DNA from: Oceanihabitans gracilariae
GTDB taxonomy: Bacteria; Bacteroidota; Bacteroidia; Flavobacteriales; Flavobacteriaceae
DNA: 6,018 bases
Assembly: GCF_042684485.1 (NCBI RefSeq)
Contig: NZ_JBHULM010000002.1
Span: 1-6,018, forward strand
Reading direction: 5' to 3'
A program made the position numbers and the translations under genes. Shown here piece by piece: positions 1 through 5,885 of the stretch (its first letter is position 1; every line of letters starts with the position of its first letter). The notes under the pieces were generated by a model. It had not been told where the DNA came from. It did not search any database and saw only the letters and a list, made by a program, of their open reading frames with translations.

Positions 1-130
1 AACAGCGTATATAAAAAATAGCTAGGCATTTGACATCAGCATTTTTTTTTGTTTATTTATAAAGTAAAAGCAAATACGAAAGATAGTTAGCTAATTATAC
101 GCTACATTTCATATACGCAAACGTTGTGTG
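1..130 (+). repeat. attC-like site 1, divergent type, left edge cut
   Basis: The site begins inside its left core (AAC at 1-3) and ends at GTTGTGT (123-129). The inner arms are 7-22 (GTATATAAAAAATAGC) and 101-116 (GCTACATTTCATATAC), which pair at 13 of 16 positions. The six-base spacer GCAAAC separates the right arm from the terminal GTT, the same spacing as in all other copies. It differs from them in two ways: the arm tip is TAGC/GCTA rather than TTGC/GCAA, and the central part is AT-rich, with a run of nine T at 42-50 and no strong GC-closed hairpin. The right core GTTGTGTGTA belongs to the next cassette and matches that cassette's own end at 710-719. Its upstream gene is outside the window. 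Confidence 0.75.
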
Positions 131-163
131 TAATGCGAGACAAACATCTGAACTAAAAAATAA

Positions 164-700
164 TTGAAGGAAAAGATTTATAATTTAGGAAAAAAAGCTC
201 TAATGATTTTGGGTGGAATATCACTAATTGGAATAATTCTGATTTTTGGCTATCTCGCCTACTCGACTACAATTGGAAATAAAACTGTCGAAAATAAAGC
301 AACGAAATCTGATGTAAGATTCGTGCTGAATTGGTGTGGACTTGGAGACGATAGAATTGAGAAAGTAACGAATAGTTATGAATCTGGTCGCTCTTTTACT
401 GGAGATTATCTGGATGCATATGGAATTGACATTTCGAAAGTAACTCACGATGAACTGAAAAACAAAAAAGGTTTTTATCGATTAGATAATTTACCTAAAG
501 TTTTGAATGATGCTGTTGAAATGGCAAATGGCTGGCAATATCAAATCTCTTGGTTTCCAAAATTAAAAGATTTGCAAAAAGAAGATGTTTATGTCTATCC
601 TTGGAGCATATATTGTAATGGAATTGACCCAAGTGGTGCGGAATTAATTTTTGTAATACCGAATGAAAACAAAGTATATTATATTGGAACAAAAATGTAA
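164..700 (+). CDS. Single-pass membrane-anchored protein of unknown function (cassette 1)
   Basis: The product is 178 aa. A lysine-rich N-terminus (residues 1-11) is followed by one hydrophobic segment at about 13-33 and a soluble domain of about 145 residues, presumably outside the cytoplasm. That domain has two cysteines, C58 in NWCGLG and C151 in IYCNG, and several tryptophans. I do not recognise the family. The start is TTG at 164, directly after an in-frame TAA (161-163). An ATG at residue 14 (203) would begin inside the hydrophobic segment and lose its charged flank, so TTG is preferred. No Shine-Dalgarno sequence is seen, as is usual in Bacteroidota. A 7-codon ATG frame at 133-156 lies upstream. 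The stop is 9 bp before the cassette's own left core (710-719). The gene is the sole cargo of cassette 124-838, and no promoter is evident. Confidence 0.72.
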   Translation: MKEKIYNLGKKALMILGGISLIGIILIFGYLAYSTTIGNKTVENKATKSDVRFVLNWCGLGDDRIEKVTNSYESGRSFTGDYLDAYGIDISKVTHDELKNKKGFYRLDNLPKVLNDAVEMANGWQYQISWFPKLKDLQKEDVYVYPWSIYCNGIDPSGAELIFVIPNENKVYYIGTKM

Positions 701-712
701 CGAAAGCACTAC

Positions 713-844
713 ACACAACAAAGTATATAATCCATTGCTAGTACTAGACTGCTTACGAATATTCCTGCGGAATATTCTATTCGATTTTTATTTGCTAAAT
801 TAGTTGCTTACACACGCAACGTATCATATACAGAACCGTTAGCT
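713..844 (+). repeat. attC-like site 2, type B
   Basis: The left core ACACAAC (713-719) lies in TACACACAAC (710-719), the exact complement of GTTGTGTGTA at 123-132, the start of the same cassette. The right core GTTAGCT (838-844) belongs to the next cassette and is not complementary to the left core beyond GTT/AAC. The inner arms 723-738 and 816-831 pair at 13 of 16 positions. A central hairpin has a 9-bp stem (757-765 with 769-777) and loop TGC. It is nearly the same as sites 6 and 7 but carries a few changes, such as GCTAGTACTAGACTG where those have GCTAGTTCTAGCCTA. Confidence 0.82.
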
Positions 845-850
845 ACAATT

Positions 851-1330
851 ATGAAAAAAACAGTGATAGTTTTATTATTACTTTTTACTGGACTAAAATC
901 GTTTAGTCAAAATATTTATTCAACTAATGAATTCAAAATTTCATTTGAATCAAGCGAGATTTTAGAAAAATACCCAACTGAATCTAAAAATGTTTTAGGC
1001 TTTGAAAATGATAATATCGCAATTGATATTGAAATTATTCCAATTGAACAGGAATCTAAAAAATTTAAAAAAAACATAAAACGTGGCGCAAAAGAAATAG
1101 CAAAAGACTTTGGTTTAAGAGGTGTCAAAAATGGAGGTTATTTAAAAAATATTAATCATGGATATTTTGTAAAAGGTTATGGTATTGATAATGGAAAAAA
1201 ATATTCAATTTTCATTATTGCAATCCTAAATTATGATCTAGGACTAGCTTACGAAATTAGTATTGACTGTTATAATTTAAGCCAATCGGAAAGTATGAAT
1301 ATCATTGATAGCTTTAGAATAATAAAATAA
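851..1330 (+). CDS. Secreted/periplasmic protein of unknown function (cassette 2)
   Basis: The product is 159 aa, starting at ATG 851 only 12 bp after the cassette start. Residues 1-19 form a signal peptide (MKK, then a hydrophobic run, then SFS), with likely cleavage before Q20, a context common in flavobacterial secreted proteins. There is no lipobox. The mature part is about 140 residues, rich in Lys, Ile and Asn, with alternating hydrophobic and polar stretches (FKISFESSEI, IAIDIEIIPI, YSIFIIAIL, YEISIDCYN) that suggest a beta-rich fold. One cysteine lies near the C-terminus. No family is recognised. The stop at 1328-1330 lies one base before the cassette's own left core TGTAGCTAAC (1332-1341). 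It is the sole gene of cassette 839-1461. Export is well supported; the function is not known. Confidence 0.78.
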   Translation: MKKTVIVLLLLFTGLKSFSQNIYSTNEFKISFESSEILEKYPTESKNVLGFENDNIAIDIEIIPIEQESKKFKKNIKRGAKEIAKDFGLRGVKNGGYLKNINHGYFVKGYGIDNGKKYSIFIIAILNYDLGLAYEISIDCYNLSQSESMNIIDSFRIIK

Positions 1331-1334
1331 CTGT

Positions 1335-1467
1335 AGCTAACAACGTATATAAAAAATTGCTATTTTGGGCTAAATTTAAAGGTCGTTGCACGTTTGCTAC
1401 GTCTGATTTTCCTTCGGAAAATCCTCGCACGCAAACACGCAACTTTCCATATACAAAACCGTTAGCA
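1335..1467 (+). repeat. attC-like site 3, type A
   Basis: The left core TGTAGCTAAC (1332-1341) is the exact complement of GTTAGCTACA (838-847), the start of its own cassette. The right core GTTAGCA begins at 1461 and belongs to cassette 3. The inner arms are 1345-1360 and 1439-1454. A second arm pair is GTTGCACGTTTGC (1385-1397) with GCAAACACGCAAC (1431-1443), which matches at 11 of 13, and the two mismatches become G-T wobbles on the minus strand. The apical hairpin has an 8-bp stem (1405-1412 with 1416-1423) and loop TTC. The right 95 or so bases are identical to site 5. Confidence 0.83.
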
Positions 1468-1486
1468 ATAATTAACAAGAAACATC

Positions 1487-2281
1487 GTGACCAAAGAAAA
1501 ACACTTTTATCGAATATTATTTCTTGCTTCAATATTCCTATTGTTGATTAACGATTTATACTTGAAATTTGAATATCATAATTATCTAACTGGAAAACTT
1601 TCTGATTTTGTTGGACTTTTTGCCTTTCCATATTTTTTCAGTTCTTTTTTTCCGAAAAAGATAAAGTCTATTTACATTTTGAGCGGAATTTTATTCGTGC
1701 TTTGGAAATCGGAATTTTCACAACCAATATTTGATTTTGCTCTCTCAAACGGAATTGGAATAAATCGTACAATAGATTATTCTGATTTAATTGCTTTATT
1801 GGTTCTACCATTTTCATATATCTATTGGAATTCGGAATCTAAATCTTTGTTTAAAGCAAGGAAAAAATTAAAGCCAATAATTATCGGAATAAGTTGCTTT
1901 GCATTTATTGCAACTACTCTACCTAAACATTACGAAAAATTATCTATGAAATCGGAATTTTCGACTATTATTAATTCTGATAAACAATCTGTAAGAACAC
2001 AACTTCAGATATACAAAGAAGGAATGTTTGCACAAGATAACTATCGAATTGAAATGTCTGGAAAAAATGCTCATATTTTAACTTCTATAAAAGTAGATTC
2101 TATAAATGAACAGAAGACAAGAGTTTCTTTGGACAGTATATTAAGTTTTACTGTAGAGGGAAATGGATTTCTATTTAGTAGCGGAATTGACAAAGATGAC
2201 GTTGAACATATTAGAAAATTAAGTAAAAACGAAATTGAACAATTGTTTTCAAAACAAATAAAAAAGGAATTTGAAAATTAA
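1487..2281 (+). CDS. Polytopic membrane protein with TGKLSDFVG motif (cassette 3)
   Basis: The product is 264 aa from a GTG start at 1487. An in-frame TAA at 1469-1471 limits the frame upstream, and no ATG lies between. The N-terminal half carries about five hydrophobic segments at roughly 8-25, 40-55, 61-74, 100-114 and 129-145. The last 115 residues are soluble and charged. Conspicuous elements are N22-D23 at the end of segment 1, TGKLSDFVGLFAFP (35-48) entering segment 2, and NRTIDYSDLIALLVLP (93-108) entering segment 4. I recall similar TGKLSD and R-x-x-D-x-x-D-L patterns in uncharacterised bacterial membrane proteins, but cannot name a family or activity. The acidic and basic residues at membrane edges could be functional. 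The stop is 4 bp before the cassette's own left core (2286-2295). It is the sole gene of cassette 1462-2414. Confidence 0.8.
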   Translation: MTKEKHFYRILFLASIFLLLINDLYLKFEYHNYLTGKLSDFVGLFAFPYFFSSFFPKKIKSIYILSGILFVLWKSEFSQPIFDFALSNGIGINRTIDYSDLIALLVLPFSYIYWNSESKSLFKARKKLKPIIIGISCFAFIATTLPKHYEKLSMKSEFSTIINSDKQSVRTQLQIYKEGMFAQDNYRIEMSGKNAHILTSIKVDSINEQKTRVSLDSILSFTVEGNGFLFSSGIDKDDVEHIRKLSKNEIEQLFSKQIKKEFEN

Positions 2282-2288
2282 TAACTAT

Positions 2289-2420
2289 TGCTAACACCGT
2301 ATATAATTTATTGCTAGTTCTAGCCTACTTACGAAAATCCTCGCGGATTTTCTATTCAGTTTTTATTTGCTAAATTAGGTGCTTAAAACACGCAACAAAC
2401 CATATACAAACACGTTAGCA
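2289..2420 (+). repeat. attC-like site 4, type B variant
   Basis: The left core TATTGCTAAC (2286-2295) is the exact complement of GTTAGCAATA (1461-1470), the start of its cassette. The inner arms 2299-2314 (GTATATAATTTATTGC) and 2392-2407 (GCAACAAACCATATAC) pair TTT with AAA where sites 3 and 5 pair AAA with TTT. The central hairpin (2333-2340 with 2345-2352, loop TCGC) has 8 bp and a sequence different from the other type B copies. The right core begins at 2414. The left and right spacers (ACC, AAACAC) also differ from other copies. Confidence 0.82.
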
Positions 2421-2428
2421 AACATTTG

Positions 2429-3046
2429 ATGAACAACCTCAAAGCCATATACATATTATTAGTTTTTTGTCTATTTTCTTGCAAAAAGTCAACGGAATTA
2501 AAAACTGAAAAAGCAACTCTGAATAAAACGGAAATTGACACTTCTAAACGTTATCAAAGAATTAATATTCCTTATTATGAGAATGGAGAATTAGTAGGAG
2601 AAAACGAAGCCTATGTTTCGAAAAAAAAGGACACTTTTTGGAATACTTGGCTATTTTACAAAAAGGGAGTGATAGATAGTTCTAAAAGTAAATTTTTCGA
2701 TTTCAATATTACTGGAAATAAAAAAGACTCAATTCTGAAAGGAAAAATCAGTATCTACTCACCTGCTGACAGTATTCCTAAATCAAAAATTAGTTCTAGA
2801 GAAATAACATTAGTTTTTCTACAAAAAGAAAATGATTCTATCATTGTTAAAGAAATTAAATCAGAAAAAAGTACGTTTGAATTTGACTATAAAAATTTTG
2901 AAAACTATGGATTTGAAGGTTTTGTAATGGACTTACGTTTTATTAAAATAGATTCTAACTCTGAAAAATTACTTCTGAATAGAAATTATTTTGCGTTGGA
3001 CACAAAACTTTCGACAAACAATGTTTATGTGGAATTATTAGAATAA
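2429..3046 (+). CDS. Lipoprotein of unknown function (cassette 4)
   Basis: From ATG 2429 the product is 205 aa. A TTG codon directly before it (2426) could add one residue, but the ATG gives the normal start. Residues 1-17 form a lipoprotein signal peptide with lipobox LFSC and lipidated Cys18. The residues after the cysteine are KKSTEL, without the early acidic pair that marks surface-exported flavobacterial lipoproteins, so a periplasm-facing anchor is the more likely location (inference). The mature part is Lys/Ser-rich and beta-strand-like, with a stretch NGELVGENEAYVSKKKDTFWNTWLFYKKG that resembles toxin-antitoxin-like MORN repeats only loosely; I would not name it. There is no enzyme motif. 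The stop is 6 bp before its own left core (3053-3061). It is the sole gene of cassette 2415-3180. Confidence 0.77.
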   Translation: MNNLKAIYILLVFCLFSCKKSTELKTEKATLNKTEIDTSKRYQRINIPYYENGELVGENEAYVSKKKDTFWNTWLFYKKGVIDSSKSKFFDFNITGNKKDSILKGKISIYSPADSIPKSKISSREITLVFLQKENDSIIVKEIKSEKSTFEFDYKNFENYGFEGFVMDLRFIKIDSNSEKLLLNRNYFALDTKLSTNNVYVELLE

Positions 3047-3054
3047 AAACGATT

Positions 3055-3186
3055 TGCTAACAACGTATATAAAAAATTGCTAATTTAGGCTAAACAAAAG
3101 GTCGTTGCACGTTTGCTACGTCTGATTTTCCTTCGGAAAATCCTCGCACGCAAACACGCAACTTTCCATATACAAAACCGTTAGCA
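3055..3186 (+). repeat. attC-like site 5, type A
   Basis: The left core TTTGCTAAC (3053-3061) complements GTTAGCAAA (2414-2422) of its own cassette over 9 bp. The inner arms are 3065-3080 and 3158-3173. The second arm pair is 3104-3116 with 3150-3162. The apical hairpin is 3124-3131 with 3135-3142, loop TTC. It is nearly identical to site 3. The differences are confined to the left arm between about 3082 and 3100, where site 3 has a slightly longer AT-rich stretch. The right core begins at 3180. Confidence 0.83.
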
Positions 3187-3203
3187 ACAAGGCAAGACAA
3201 ACA

Positions 3204-4982
3204 TTGAGAACATTTATAAACATATTGATTATTCTTTTGCTTGTGATTTCTTGCAAACCAAATAAGGCGGAATTAAATTCAGCTGAATCTCAAACCTACA
3301 AACGAATTAGTGGAAATAAAACTTGGGGATTCGTAAATCAAAACGGAGATACAATTATACCTCTTAACAAATATAAATTTCTGAATCCGATTGATGAGGA
3401 AGGAATGATACTTGGAGAAAATAATGGAAAAAGAGGCTACATAAATATTACTCAAGATACCTTAATACCTTTTAAATATGACGATTTGAGTGTGTTTTCA
3501 AATGGACTTGCACCAGCGGAATTAAATGGGAAACACGGATTTATTGACAGAAAAGGTAAAGTCGTAATACCATTTGAATATGAAAACGAGAGTCATTTTT
3601 ATAAGTGTGGTTTAGCTAGAGTGCGTAAAAACAATAAATATGGATTTATTGACAAAACTGGCAAAGTAATAGTTCCAATAGAATTTGAGAAAGTAAGAGA
3701 TAATAAAGCGGACGAACTAGTATGCGCAATGAAAAATGGAAAATGGGCGTTTTTCTCTTGTGATGGTAAAAGACTTACTGATTTTGAATATGACAAAATC
3801 ACAGAAGTTTCATATAACGATAGGACTAATACATATTTTAAAAAGGGATTATGTCGAGTTGAAAAAAACGGTCAACTTGGATATATCAATTCAAATTTTG
3901 AAACTATAGTTCCTTTTGGGAAATTTGACATTGCAGAACCTTATCAAAACAATTTAGCGATAGTATCTAAAAATGGAAAATATGGAATTATTGATAGTTT
4001 AGGAACTTTAATAATTCCTTTAAAATATGACCTAATCGAACATCCAGCGATATACTCAAATATATTTGCCGAATTTTTAACCAATGATTCGGGAAAGTTT
4101 GGATTACTTGATTCCAATGGAGATATTCTTCTCGAAAACAAATACAAAGAAATTATTTGGGATAGACTTAAACGAGGAGAAAATCAACAAAAATATTACA
4201 TCTATAAAGAGAATGAAAAATTTGGAGCTATAAACACAAAAGGAGAAATAATTATACCTTTTGAATATGAACAATTATCAAATTTTAAATATCAAGATTT
4301 TACGATAGCAAAAAAGAATGGCAAATTTGGTGTTATTAACTCATTTGCCGAAACTATTATTCCTTTCGAATATAACTCAATAACTTGTAATGAAAGAAAA
4401 CAATGGTGCAAACTTTTAATACTTGAAAAAGATGGTAATGTAGGTTTAGCAGACTTAAAAGGGCAATTAAAAACCCAATCTATTTACCAAGAAATATCAC
4501 CTTGCTTTTACGATGAAACCAATAGGTTTATTGTGAAAAAAAGCAACCTTTTTGGTATAATAGATATTGATGAAAATATAATTATCCCAATAGAATATAA
4601 TGAAATATCTAATTGGGTGGAATATGGTCCAGATGAACATTTTGTAACAAAGAACAAAAAGAAAGGATTAATCAGCAGAGAAGGAAAAACAGTAATTCCA
4701 CCTATTTATGACGAGATTTTAGTAGATAACTCTAAACTAATCAAAGTCAAAAAAAATAGTTTATTTGGAACAATCAATTGGAAAAACGAAATAGTTAATC
4801 CAATAGAATACGAACAAATTTTATGGGAATGGCCATATCTGACAAATAAAGAATTGGACACTATTTATTTAAAAAAGAATGGAAAATATTTTTCAACTGA
4901 CACTAAAGGAAAAGTTTTAGAGCAAAAGGTAAGCGCGAAAGTAATTGATAAAAAATTTAGTTATATATTAAATTACAGATAA
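3204..4982 (+). CDS. WG-repeat lipoprotein, about 14 repeats (cassette 5)
   Basis: The product is 592 aa from a TTG start at 3204. Residues 1-16 are a lipoprotein signal peptide with lipobox VISC and lipidated Cys17, followed by KPNKAE. From residue 40 to the end the protein is a tandem array of WG (KWG) repeats with the pattern (W/Y/F)-G-F-I-D-x-x-G-K-x-I-I-P-x-x-Y-x-x-I. Clear copies begin at WGFVNQNG (41), RGYINITQD (77), HGFIDRKG (111) and YGFIDKTG (146). About ten more follow, with degenerate ones such as WAFFSCDG and YFSTDTKG near the end. WG-repeat proteins are thought to form beta-propeller-like or beta-solenoid surfaces for binding; no catalytic role is established. This large insert makes the cassette 1936 bp. 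The stop is 6 bp before its own left core (4989-4997). Repeat assignment is firm; the ligand is unknown. Confidence 0.88.
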   Translation: MRTFINILIILLLVISCKPNKAELNSAESQTYKRISGNKTWGFVNQNGDTIIPLNKYKFLNPIDEEGMILGENNGKRGYINITQDTLIPFKYDDLSVFSNGLAPAELNGKHGFIDRKGKVVIPFEYENESHFYKCGLARVRKNNKYGFIDKTGKVIVPIEFEKVRDNKADELVCAMKNGKWAFFSCDGKRLTDFEYDKITEVSYNDRTNTYFKKGLCRVEKNGQLGYINSNFETIVPFGKFDIAEPYQNNLAIVSKNGKYGIIDSLGTLIIPLKYDLIEHPAIYSNIFAEFLTNDSGKFGLLDSNGDILLENKYKEIIWDRLKRGENQQKYYIYKENEKFGAINTKGEIIIPFEYEQLSNFKYQDFTIAKKNGKFGVINSFAETIIPFEYNSITCNERKQWCKLLILEKDGNVGLADLKGQLKTQSIYQEISPCFYDETNRFIVKKSNLFGIIDIDENIIIPIEYNEISNWVEYGPDEHFVTKNKKKGLISREGKTVIPPIYDEILVDNSKLIKVKKNSLFGTINWKNEIVNPIEYEQILWEWPYLTNKELDTIYLKKNGKYFSTDTKGKVLEQKVSAKVIDKKFSYILNYR

Positions 4983-4990
4983 AGCCCAGT

Positions 4991-5122
4991 TGCTAACAAA
5001 GTATATAATCCATTGCTAGTTCTAGCCTACTTACGAATATTCCTGCGGAATATTCTATTCGGTTTTTATTTGCTAAATTAGTTGCTTACACACGCAACGT
5101 ATCATATACAGAACCGTTAGGC
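4991..5122 (+). repeat. attC-like site 6, type B
   Basis: The left core GTTGCTAAC (4989-4997) exactly complements GTTAGCAAC (3180-3188), the start of its own cassette. The right core GTTAGGC (5116-5122) fits the GTTRRRY consensus of integron sites and carries an extra G not seen in its own left core. The inner arms are 5001-5016 and 5094-5109. The central hairpin is 5035-5043 with 5047-5055, loop TGC. Between the cores it differs from site 7 at a single base seen (G5111 versus A5874). Confidence 0.84.
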
Positions 5123-5136
5123 AACATTTTTAAAAA

Positions 5137-5748
5137 ATGGGAACAAGAGAACATTCAGAACCGATAGCATGGATATTATTTCTAACATTAAAATCAAATT
5201 ATGAGAGCTCTAAGTTAAAAATGGAAAATAAAAAAAGAGGTATAAATGGCCACGTTCCTGAAGCCCTTTTTGGTTATTCCATGGCTATTACAGTTTGGGA
5301 ATCTTTTCTTCATGAATGTTTTTATGATATGATTTCCGAAGCTCGTTTTAGAAAGGAAAATGAAGTCTTTTTTGAATTCAAGGAGAATATTGAAAAATGG
5401 GATTTAGAAACAAAAACCCTCGCTTTTCCAAAATGGATAATTGGTAAATCTTTTGACAAGTCACAGCAACCTTTTCAAGATTTTAAAAAACTAATACAAA
5501 TAAGAAATGCTATTTCACATTTCAAAATGGATCGTCCACCTTTAAGTGCTATAAAAGAATTAGATCAACGAAAATTTACTATTCAAAAAAAAGCAAATGA
5601 ACATTATGCGTGGACTTTAGAATTAAGTACAATTGAGTGTTACAAATGGGCAATTAATACAATTGTTGATATGATACATTGCTTGGCAGATTTTTTTCCA
5701 AATGAGATACGACCATTTTGGGCAGATACATTTAAAAAAGTTGATTAA
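5137..5748 (+). CDS. HEPN-like protein, possible RNase/defence effector (cassette 6)
   Basis: The product is 203 aa from ATG 5137, predicted largely helical and cytoplasmic, with no signal peptide. A helix at about 41-66 (EALFGYSMAITVWESFLHE region) resembles the first helix of HEPN-domain proteins. It is followed by RNAISH (R123 to H128), which fits the RX4-6H motif that forms the active site of HEPN RNases, within the typical context IQIRNAISHFK. HEPN proteins act as metal-independent RNases in toxin-antitoxin, abortive infection and CRISPR systems, while some members are inactive helpers. No antitoxin (for example MNT) is in this cassette or adjacent. The HEPN call rests on motif and helix pattern only. 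Known integron cassettes often carry toxins or defence genes, which fits. The stop is 2 bp before its own left core GTTGCCTAAC (5751-5760). It is the only clearly cytoplasmic product in the array. Confidence 0.75.
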   Translation: MGTREHSEPIAWILFLTLKSNYESSKLKMENKKRGINGHVPEALFGYSMAITVWESFLHECFYDMISEARFRKENEVFFEFKENIEKWDLETKTLAFPKWIIGKSFDKSQQPFQDFKKLIQIRNAISHFKMDRPPLSAIKELDQRKFTIQKKANEHYAWTLELSTIECYKWAINTIVDMIHCLADFFPNEIRPFWADTFKKVD

Positions 5749-5753
5749 ACGTT

Positions 5754-5885
5754 GCCTAACAAAGTATATAATCCATTGCTAGTTCTAGCCTACTTACGAA
5801 TATTCCTGCGGAATATTCTATTCGGTTTTTATTTGCTAAATTAGTTGCTTACACACGCAACGTATCATATACAAAACCGTTAGCA
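5754..5885 (+). repeat. attC-like site 7, type B
   Basis: The left core GCCTAAC (5754-5760) exactly fits the integron RYYYAAC consensus and lies in GTTGCCTAAC (5751-5760), which perfectly complements GTTAGGCAAC (5116-5125), the start of its own cassette. The right core GTTAGCA (5879-5885) opens the broken seventh cassette. The inner arms are 5764-5779 and 5857-5872. The apical hairpin is 5798-5806 with 5810-5818, loop TGC. An additional inner pairing, 5779-5789 with 5835-5844 with one bulged base, is possible. Confidence 0.84.

Noticed and set aside
42..74. Small hairpin TTTGTTTA with TAAAAGCAAA in site 1
   Set aside because: Short, bulged and AT-only; expected by chance in sequence of this composition.
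224..448. Minus-strand frames inside the plus-strand genes (also 495-716, 916-1128, 3599-3802, 3944-4147)
   Set aside because: Antisense to genes with coherent signal peptides or repeats, and with no recognisable domain; they are by-products of AT-rich coding sequence.
757..840. Rho-independent terminators in the sites (hairpin then GGTTTTTATTTG)
   Set aside because: The T-rich run begins several bases after the stem and is interrupted, and type A sites have no T-run after the hairpin. The hairpin is better explained as part of the recombination site.
781..850. A Bacteroidota promoter (TAnnTTTG) inside type B sites
   Set aside because: TTTATTTG is only a near match, and no TTG element sits at the right distance upstream. 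Expression is more likely from an outside promoter, which cannot be seen.
1314..1551. Open frames of 64 and 72 codons on both strands across site 3
   Set aside because: They lie in the non-coding repeat and overlap the ends of two better-supported genes; the same repeat elsewhere carries no conserved protein.
2600..2680. MORN-type repeat in the cassette 4 lipoprotein
   Set aside because: Only one loose YENGELVGE-like stretch is present, with no tandem copies.
1..5885. CRISPR array or simple tandem repeats
   Set aside because: Repeats are about 132 bp, imperfect palindromes, and are separated by whole genes of different length, unlike CRISPR repeats and spacers.
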